DNA of 51,460 bases, taken from an uncultured Collinsella sp. (lineage in GTDB: Bacteria > Actinomycetota > Coriobacteriia > Coriobacteriales > Coriobacteriaceae). A model generated the notes under the pieces. That model was not told where the DNA came from. It made no database searches and was given only the letters and a program-made list of their open reading frames with translations. The translations under genes and the position numbers were made by a program. The DNA lies in assembly GCA_958407995.1 (NCBI GenBank), contig CATYJU010000011.1, forward strand, positions 1 to 51,460. Direction: 5' to 3'. This document shows positions 47,211 through 51,460 of this stretch, piece by piece. Every line of letters starts with the position of its first letter. Positions within the stretch are counted from its first letter, which is position 1.

Positions 47211-47277
47211 AGTTGCGGTGAAATACGGACTGTTTTACAACCCAGAAGCCTCAAACGGTCCGTATATTACCGCAACT
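47211..47277. repeat. palindromic repeat, copy 5 (type II core)
   Basis: Arms AGTTGCGGTGAAATACGGAC and a complement ending GTCCGTATATTACCGCAACT (two mismatches), left flank CATCCCCTC as in copy 1. It lies in the 351-bp gap 47197-47547 between the convergent folC and pepP genes; the rest holds the two palindromes listed next, and a short GGGACGGGGCTTTTTTAGCT tract at about 47292-47311. Confidence 0.9.
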
Positions 47278-47353
47278 CAAAAGCAGTCAATTTGGGACGG
47301 GGCTTTTTTAGCTGCCCTGTGCCCCGAGTTGACTCGCTTGCCACGAAATGGGC

Positions 47354-47485
47354 CTATTTACTACGTTTGACCGGCAACCCTCGACCATACCGAGAATTGC
47401 GAAATCAAAACTGCAGGTAGAGGGCCTGCCATTTTTCAAAAAAGACCCGCATGGTCGACCCATGCGGGTTAAACGTAGTAGATAG
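47354..47485 (-). terminator. 132-bp palindromic block with the pepP terminator
   Basis: Outer arms CTATTTACTACGTTT (47354-47368) and AAACGTAGTAGATAG (47471-47485). Inside, on the minus strand, ACCCGCATGG pairs with CCATGCGGGT (47445-47469) and is followed by CTTTTTTG, a good Rho-independent terminator for the minus-strand pepP gene. No protein is credible here; the 68-codon minus ORF is a shadow. Confidence 0.7.
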
Positions 47486-47512
47486 CTCGTTTTCGTGGCG
47501 CGACGTAATCGC

Positions 47513-47545
47513 AATGTGACAAAGGGGCTGTCCCTTTGTCACATT
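47513..47545. repeat. perfect 14-bp palindrome after pepP
   Basis: AATGTGACAAAGGG / CCCTTTGTCACATT with loop GCTGT. It starts 3 bp beyond the pepP stop codon on the minus strand and has no T-tract. Confidence 0.75.
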
Positions 47546-47547
47546 GG

Positions 47548-48636
47548 CTAGTCTAGGCGGACTGGATCGTGGGGGTAGGCGTTGAGGATCTCGACGCCGC
47601 TCTCGGTGACCAGGGCAAGGTCCTCGATGCGGACGCCGGTGCGGCCGGGGAGGTAGATGCCCGGTTCGATGGAGAACGTCATGCCTGGCTCGACAACCTG
47701 CTCGTTGACGAGCGAGACGTCGCCCGGCTCGTGGTCCTGCAGGCCGATCGAGTGGCCCAGGCGATGCGTAAAGTACTTGCCGTAGCCAGCGTCCTCAATC
47801 ACGTCGCGAGCGGCACGGTCCAGGTCGCACATGCGAACGCCCGGTGCGATGAGCGCCTCGGCGGCCTCGTTGGCGCGGCGTACGATGTCGTAGATGCGTG
47901 CTGTTTCCTCGTCCGGCTCGTCCCAAAAGAACGTGCGCGTCATGTCCGAGCAGTAGTTGCGATGGCGTCCGCCAATGTCGAACAGCACCACGTCGCCGCG
48001 CTTGAGTACCGTATCGTCGGGCTCGTGGTGCGGGTCGCCGGCGTTGGCGCCAAAGCTCACGATGGGCGGAAAGCTAAAGCCCTCGCAGCCGTGCTTGCGG
48101 TACAGACCGAGCATCTGATCGGCAATTTCGCGTTCCGTCACGCCTTCGTGGACGAGCTTGATCGCGTCGGTCATCACGGCGTCGTTGGCTGCCGAGGACG
48201 CGCGCATAAGCTCCTGCTCGGCGGCATCCTTGTGGGTGCGCGCGGCGGTGACAGCAAAGTCGCCCAGGAAGAACTCGCTGGCGGTGTGGCGCTCCATGAG
48301 CGGCATCAAAAAGCCGGAGCGCATGACGGTGTCGATGCCAAGCGGCTTGGTCGGATCGATTTCGCGAGCGATGGCGTCGGTCACGACGTCGGTGTCGGTG
48401 TGATAGGCGACGCGGGCATTGTCGTACTCGGCCAGCTGATGCAGGGCGTTGACCAAGATCACGGGCTTGCAATCACGCGCGAGCAGCACACCGCAAAAAC
48501 GTTCGAACATATCGGCATAAAAGCCGGTCAGATAGTATATCGACCACGGGTCGTTTACGAGCAGCTGCGCGCCGGGGTGCTGAGCCTCGAGCGCATCGAG
48601 CACGCGCGCCACACGCTGGTCATCGACATGTGCCAT
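47548..48636 (-). CDS. pepP: Xaa-Pro peptidase, M24 family
   Basis: 362 residues from ATG 48636 (AAAGGATG upstream); an earlier opening adds 13 unlikely residues. Pita-bread metallopeptidase with metal ligands Asp in VVLFDIGGRHRNYCSDMTRTF (two Asp), His in HRLGHSIGLQDHEPG, Glu in FSIEPGIYLPGRTG and Glu in VRIEDLALV. The N-terminal creatinase-like domain covers residues 1-130. Cleaves Xaa-Pro peptides in the cytoplasm. The symbol is by family; it could be the dipeptidase PepQ. Confidence 0.88.
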   Translation of the reverse strand: MAHVDDQRVARVLDALEAQHPGAQLLVNDPWSIYYLTGFYADMFERFCGVLLARDCKPVILVNALHQLAEYDNARVAYHTDTDVVTDAIAREIDPTKPLGIDTVMRSGFLMPLMERHTASEFFLGDFAVTAARTHKDAAEQELMRASSAANDAVMTDAIKLVHEGVTEREIADQMLGLYRKHGCEGFSFPPIVSFGANAGDPHHEPDDTVLKRGDVVLFDIGGRHRNYCSDMTRTFFWDEPDEETARIYDIVRRANEAAEALIAPGVRMCDLDRAARDVIEDAGYGKYFTHRLGHSIGLQDHEPGDVSLVNEQVVEPGMTFSIEPGIYLPGRTGVRIEDLALVTESGVEILNAYPHDPVRLD

Positions 48637-48748
48637 GAAACATCCTTTCGCTAGGCTGCCACCATGGTATCCCAAGCCCGTCAGATAGGGACGTTCCTTT
48701 TATGCCGGCACTCCGGGACACTCCTTTGCATCCCATGCGGCCCTTATA

Positions 48749-48815
48749 AGTTGCGGTGAAATACGGACTGTTTAGCGGCCTGAAGCCATAAAACAGTCCG
48801 TATTTCACCGCAACT
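48749..48815. repeat. palindromic repeat, copy 6 (type II core)
   Basis: AGTTGCGGTGAAATACGGAC opens the left arm; the right arm is the complement ending CACCGCAACT. Perfect over at least 23 bp. In the 239-bp gap between the DUF1667 and pepP genes; a GGGACGGGGCTCTTTTAGCT tract (minus strand, near 48850) precedes it and resembles the one at about 47292. Confidence 0.9.
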
Positions 48816-48875
48816 GCGGAGGAGGACCGGGCGGATGGTGGAGTAGCTAAAAGAGCCCCGTCCCTAATTAGTTAC

Positions 48876-49274
48876 TTAGGCTGGGTCGATGTCCATGCTG
48901 GCGATTAGGTTGATGTTTGTGTCTAGGAGGTTCTCTAGCACGACGTCGCCCATGCGGATGGGGGCGTTGACGACTAGGCCTCGGATGAGGGCCATGGCTT
49001 GGGCGTGGAGTTCGAGTGGGATTGCCTCGGCCGTGCGCACGGGGAGCAGAGCTTCGTCGCCGCAGGAGACGGCCACGGTCGTCGTGAGCACGCGCATGGG
49101 GCAGGTGAGCTCCTGATGTGCGAACTTATCGCCGCGCGGGCAGTTGTTGCCGGTCACGGAGCGCACTTCCACCACGGCGCCATTGGCGTCGCGCTCCACC
49201 TCTACGGTCAGAAGGCATTCGGATGGGCAGGTCGTGCAGTTGAAATTGAGCGTTTCGATCGCGTTCGTGCTCAT
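48876..49274 (-). CDS. DUF1667 protein
   Basis: 132 residues from ATG 49274; a longer opening to 49613 lies over the oxidoreductase gene. Cys-rich N-terminus FNCTTCPSECLLTVEV, then NNCPRGDKFAHQEL and TCPMRVLTTTVAV, the pattern of DUF1667, which may bind a metal or Fe-S cluster. It always goes with a GlpA-like protein and an FAD/NAD oxidoreductase, as here, the three genes forming one minus-strand operon. The exact role is unknown. Confidence 0.88.
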   Translation of the reverse strand: MSTNAIETLNFNCTTCPSECLLTVEVERDANGAVVEVRSVTGNNCPRGDKFAHQELTCPMRVLTTTVAVSCGDEALLPVRTAEAIPLELHAQAMALIRGLVVNAPIRMGDVVLENLLDTNINLIASMDIDPA

Positions 49275-49278
49275 GACT

Positions 49279-50625
49279 CTACGCCTCCTCAACGGGATCG
49301 ACGGACAGGACAATCCCGCTGGCACCCAGGTCGAGTGCGCGCTGAATCGCCTTTGCCGGCAGCGGGAAGCTTTCCATAACGCTCGGTTTAAACGGGCGGA
49401 CCTTGCCTGCAAACAGCTCTTCGTCGCCTGCCAGAATGCGCACGCGGGCAGCGTCGACGGGTCGGCGCACGCGGAAGTTGAGCTTGGTGAGCGCCGCGGC
49501 CGTAATGCGTCCCGGCAGCGCGTATCCCGCAATGCCGGCAGGGGAGACGGTGAGCTCGCAGTCCGGAACGGCGCTCGCGCCGGTCCCCAGAGCCCACGCC
49601 GCCGCAGCCGCACCGGCGTGCTCGGACTCGGTCGTCACGTTGTCGGCCAGGTCGTGCACGTGCAGCACGTTGCCGCAGGCAAAGATGCCCGGCACGCCCG
49701 TCTGCAGGCTCTGGTCCACCACGGCGCCGCGCGTGCGCGGGTCAAGCTCCACGCCCGCGGCAACCGAAAGCTCGTTCTCGGGAATCAAACCCACCGAAAG
49801 CAGCAGCGTGTCGCACGGAACAATGCGCTCTGTCCCCGGAATGGGCACCAGGCGCTTGTCGACTTGGCTCACCTCGACGGCTTCCACGCGGTCGTGCCCG
49901 ATTACGCGTGTGACGGTGGTGGACAGGTGCAGCGGAATGCCAAAGTCGTCAAGGCAGTTCTTGACGTTGCGGCGCAGACCGTTGGCGTATGGCATGAGCT
50001 CGTACACGCCCTCGACGGAAATCCCCTCGAGCGTGCAGCGGCGCGCCATGATCAGCCCGATATCGCCCGAACCCAAAATGACGGCGCGCGAGCCGGGCTT
50101 GAGGTTCTCGATATTGATGTATCGCTGCGCCAAGCCGGCCGTAAACACGCCGGCGGGACGACTGCCGGGGATCTTGATCTCGCTGCGGGTTCGCTCACGG
50201 CAGCCCATGGCAAGGACGACCGCGCGCCCGGTGAGCTGCAGCTTGCCGGCAGGGCTCATGAGCGTGACGGTGTGGACCGCGGTGTCTTCTGTAAGCTCGC
50301 CTGAATCAATCTCAAGCACCATACTGTTCAGGAACAGCGCAATTTCGGTTGCGTGCACCTGGTCGATAAAGCGCTGCGCGTACTCGGGACCGGTGAGCTC
50401 CTGCTTAAAGTGCGACAGGCCAAAGCCGGGGTGGATGCACTGGCGGAGGATGCCGCCCAGGTGCTGCTCGCGCTCAACGATGGCCACGCGTGCGCCGGCC
50501 TTATGCGCGGCAAGCGCGGCCGCCATGCCGGCAGGTCCGCCGCCGATAACGACCACGTCGAAGGCTTGCGTTTGTACGGCTTCTACGACGCCGCAATCAA
50601 TCGCGCTCGATTTGAATTCCGCCAT
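49279..50625 (-). CDS. FAD/NAD(P)-dependent oxidoreductase of the GlpA/DUF1667 module
   Basis: 448 residues. First dinucleotide motif VVIGGGPAGMAAALAAHKAG, second VILGSGDIGLIMARR, and the FAD closing motif PGIFACGNVLHVHDLADN. A Cys in GGILRQCIHPGFG. Pyridine nucleotide-disulfide oxidoreductase class; probably passes electrons from the neighbouring GlpA-like dehydrogenase. 4 bp upstream of the DUF1667 gene; one base after the GlpA-like stop. Confidence 0.88.
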   Translation of the reverse strand: MAEFKSSAIDCGVVEAVQTQAFDVVVIGGGPAGMAAALAAHKAGARVAIVEREQHLGGILRQCIHPGFGLSHFKQELTGPEYAQRFIDQVHATEIALFLNSMVLEIDSGELTEDTAVHTVTLMSPAGKLQLTGRAVVLAMGCRERTRSEIKIPGSRPAGVFTAGLAQRYINIENLKPGSRAVILGSGDIGLIMARRCTLEGISVEGVYELMPYANGLRRNVKNCLDDFGIPLHLSTTVTRVIGHDRVEAVEVSQVDKRLVPIPGTERIVPCDTLLLSVGLIPENELSVAAGVELDPRTRGAVVDQSLQTGVPGIFACGNVLHVHDLADNVTTESEHAGAAAAAWALGTGASAVPDCELTVSPAGIAGYALPGRITAAALTKLNFRVRRPVDAARVRILAGDEELFAGKVRPFKPSVMESFPLPAKAIQRALDLGASGIVLSVDPVEEA

Positions 50626-50626
50626 C

Positions 50627-51460
50627 CTAGCGCACCCCCTTCAGCGGTCCCTCGACCAGCCAAGATCCTGCATCCTCTAACAGCACCTTGCTAGGGTCGC
50701 AGCCCAACTCGCGCGCCAGGATTGCCACCACGCGGCTCTGGCAAAATCCGCTCTGGCACCGACCCATGCCGGCACGGCAGCGCCGCTTGACGCCCTCGAC
50801 TGAAACCGCGCCCGGCTGGCGTCGAACCGCGGCCACAATCTCGGCCTCGGGCACCGTCTCGCAGCGGCAGACAATCTGGCCCCACGCGGGATCGGACTCG
50901 ATCAGCTCCTCCTTGCGTGCAAGCGGCGCACGGTCAAAGTCGTCCGGCGCGCGGCGAATCGGGTTCCAGTCCTCCCGCTCATGCAGTTCCACGCCCGCCT
51001 CGCGCAGTACCTGCTCCATGCGCTCGGCAATGGCCGGCGCGCTCGCCACACCCGGCGACTGAATGCCCGCCGCCTGGAAAAGCCCCGGCACCACGGCCGA
51101 CTGTCCAATAAAGAAGTCGTTCGTCCCCTGAATGACCGGGCGCCCGCCGGCAAATGCGCGCACCACGCGGCGCGTATCCAGATCGGGCACCAGCTTGCGT
51201 GCACCGGTCAGCAGCGCGTTTACATCGCTCGCATAGGTCTGCGTGTCGCCCGGCTCGCGCACGGCAGCCGTCGCGGTGATCACAGTGTTGCCGTGCACGG
51301 TACCCGTCACGATAACGCCCTTCGACACCGACGTCGGCACAGGGTAGAGCGGCATGAGCGTGCGCGGCTCCTTGTCCAGCACCACGATGTTGCCCTGACG
51401 CCAGGCCATCTGGAACTCCTCGGCGCCCGCCATATGCGAGATGTCGGCGGCGCCGTTGCC
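50627..51460 (-). CDS. GlpA-like FAD oxidoreductase with BFD [2Fe-2S] domain, 5' partial
   Basis: 278 residues of the C-terminal part; the frame is open to the window end (GNGAADISHMAGAEE), so the N-terminal FAD domain lies outside. The end holds a BFD-like [2Fe-2S] domain with CRCETV, then CRAGMGRCQSGFC. GlpA of anaerobic glycerol-3-phosphate dehydrogenase has the same order of domains. With DUF1667 and the oxidoreductase it forms a three-gene module; glycerol-3-phosphate as substrate is likely from the family but cannot be proved here. Confidence 0.85.
   Translation of the reverse strand, partial: GNGAADISHMAGAEEFQMAWRQGNIVVLDKEPRTLMPLYPVPTSVSKGVIVTGTVHGNTVITATAAVREPGDTQTYASDVNALLTGARKLVPDLDTRRVVRAFAGGRPVIQGTNDFFIGQSAVVPGLFQAAGIQSPGVASAPAIAERMEQVLREAGVELHEREDWNPIRRAPDDFDRAPLARKEELIESDPAWGQIVCRCETVPEAEIVAAVRRQPGAVSVEGVKRRCRAGMGRCQSGFCQSRVVAILARELGCDPSKVLLEDAGSWLVEGPLKGVR

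Noticed and set aside
47308..47514. 68-codon minus-strand ORF
   Set aside because: It lies inside the palindromic terminator block and spans its stem; no ribosome-binding site or recognisable sequence.

Overview
The window is a contiguous, gene-dense, high-GC stretch of an anaerobic actinobacterium of the class Coriobacteriia. Gene content (selenocysteine formate hydrogenlyase, selenium-linked molybdenum hydroxylase, DUF1667/GlpA-like redox genes) and the intergenic repeat style suggest a Collinsella-like gut organism; the genus is inference. About 40 protein genes, four tRNAs (Pro, Gly, Leu and selenocysteine), two UGA-recoded selenoprotein genes and several families of intergenic palindromes can be supported.

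Layout. 1-6.2 kb: an HgdB/YjiM-type iron-sulfur reductase (5' end outside the window) and its HgdC/YjiL-type ATPase activator, a GT4 glycosyltransferase, selD (itself a selenoprotein, UGA at codon 17), yedF, a small DUF3343 Se/S-carrier-like gene and a class V cysteine desulfurase, closed by a strong terminator. 6.2-7.9 kb: a BrnQ-type transporter and a tRNA-Pro/tRNA-Gly pair with its own promoter and terminator. 7.9-10.2 kb: a small accessory patch on the minus strand: an AbiEi/DUF559-like gene bracketed by two copies of a palindromic repeat, then a RelB/DinJ antitoxin paired with a PIN toxin. 10.2-26 kb: a complete formate hydrogenlyase of the Hyf (FHL-2) type: electron-transfer protein, selenocysteine formate dehydrogenase H (U140), hyfA-I, hycH, hycI and the formate channel focA. 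26-33.2 kb: an orphan molybdopterin oxidoreductase, selA, selB, the selenocysteine tRNA gene selC, mobA and a second, Cys-rich DUF3343 protein. 33.4-38.8 kb: glutamate dehydrogenase, then the FAD subunit and the fused Fe-S/Mo subunit of a probable selenium-dependent molybdenum hydroxylase. 38.9-47.2 kb: tRNA-Leu, tig-clpP-clpX, valS, folC. 47.5-51.5 kb (minus strand): an M24 Xaa-Pro peptidase, then DUF1667, an FAD/NAD oxidoreductase and a GlpA-like protein cut by the window end.

How it works together. SelD makes selenophosphate. One branch goes through SelA, SelB and tRNA-Sec to UGA decoding in fdhF and in selD itself; formate dehydrogenase H then feeds electrons to the membrane-bound Ni-Fe hydrogenase and FocA moves formate. 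MobA supplies the guanylylated molybdenum cofactor. A second branch, marked by YedF, DUF3343 and the cysteine desulfurase, fits the labile-selenium cofactor of molybdenum hydroxylases, represented here by the 35-38.8 kb enzyme. The glycosyltransferase and the HgdB/HgdC pair inside the selD neighbourhood are not explained by either branch and are the best candidates for undescribed selenium chemistry.

Non-coding structure is rich. There are six copies of a palindrome beginning AGTTGCGGTGAAATA (two subtypes), three nested palindromes with long outer arms and a 5-nt-loop inner hairpin, a 132-bp palindromic block carrying the pepP terminator, and a leader with two competing stems before the formate hydrogenlyase operon.
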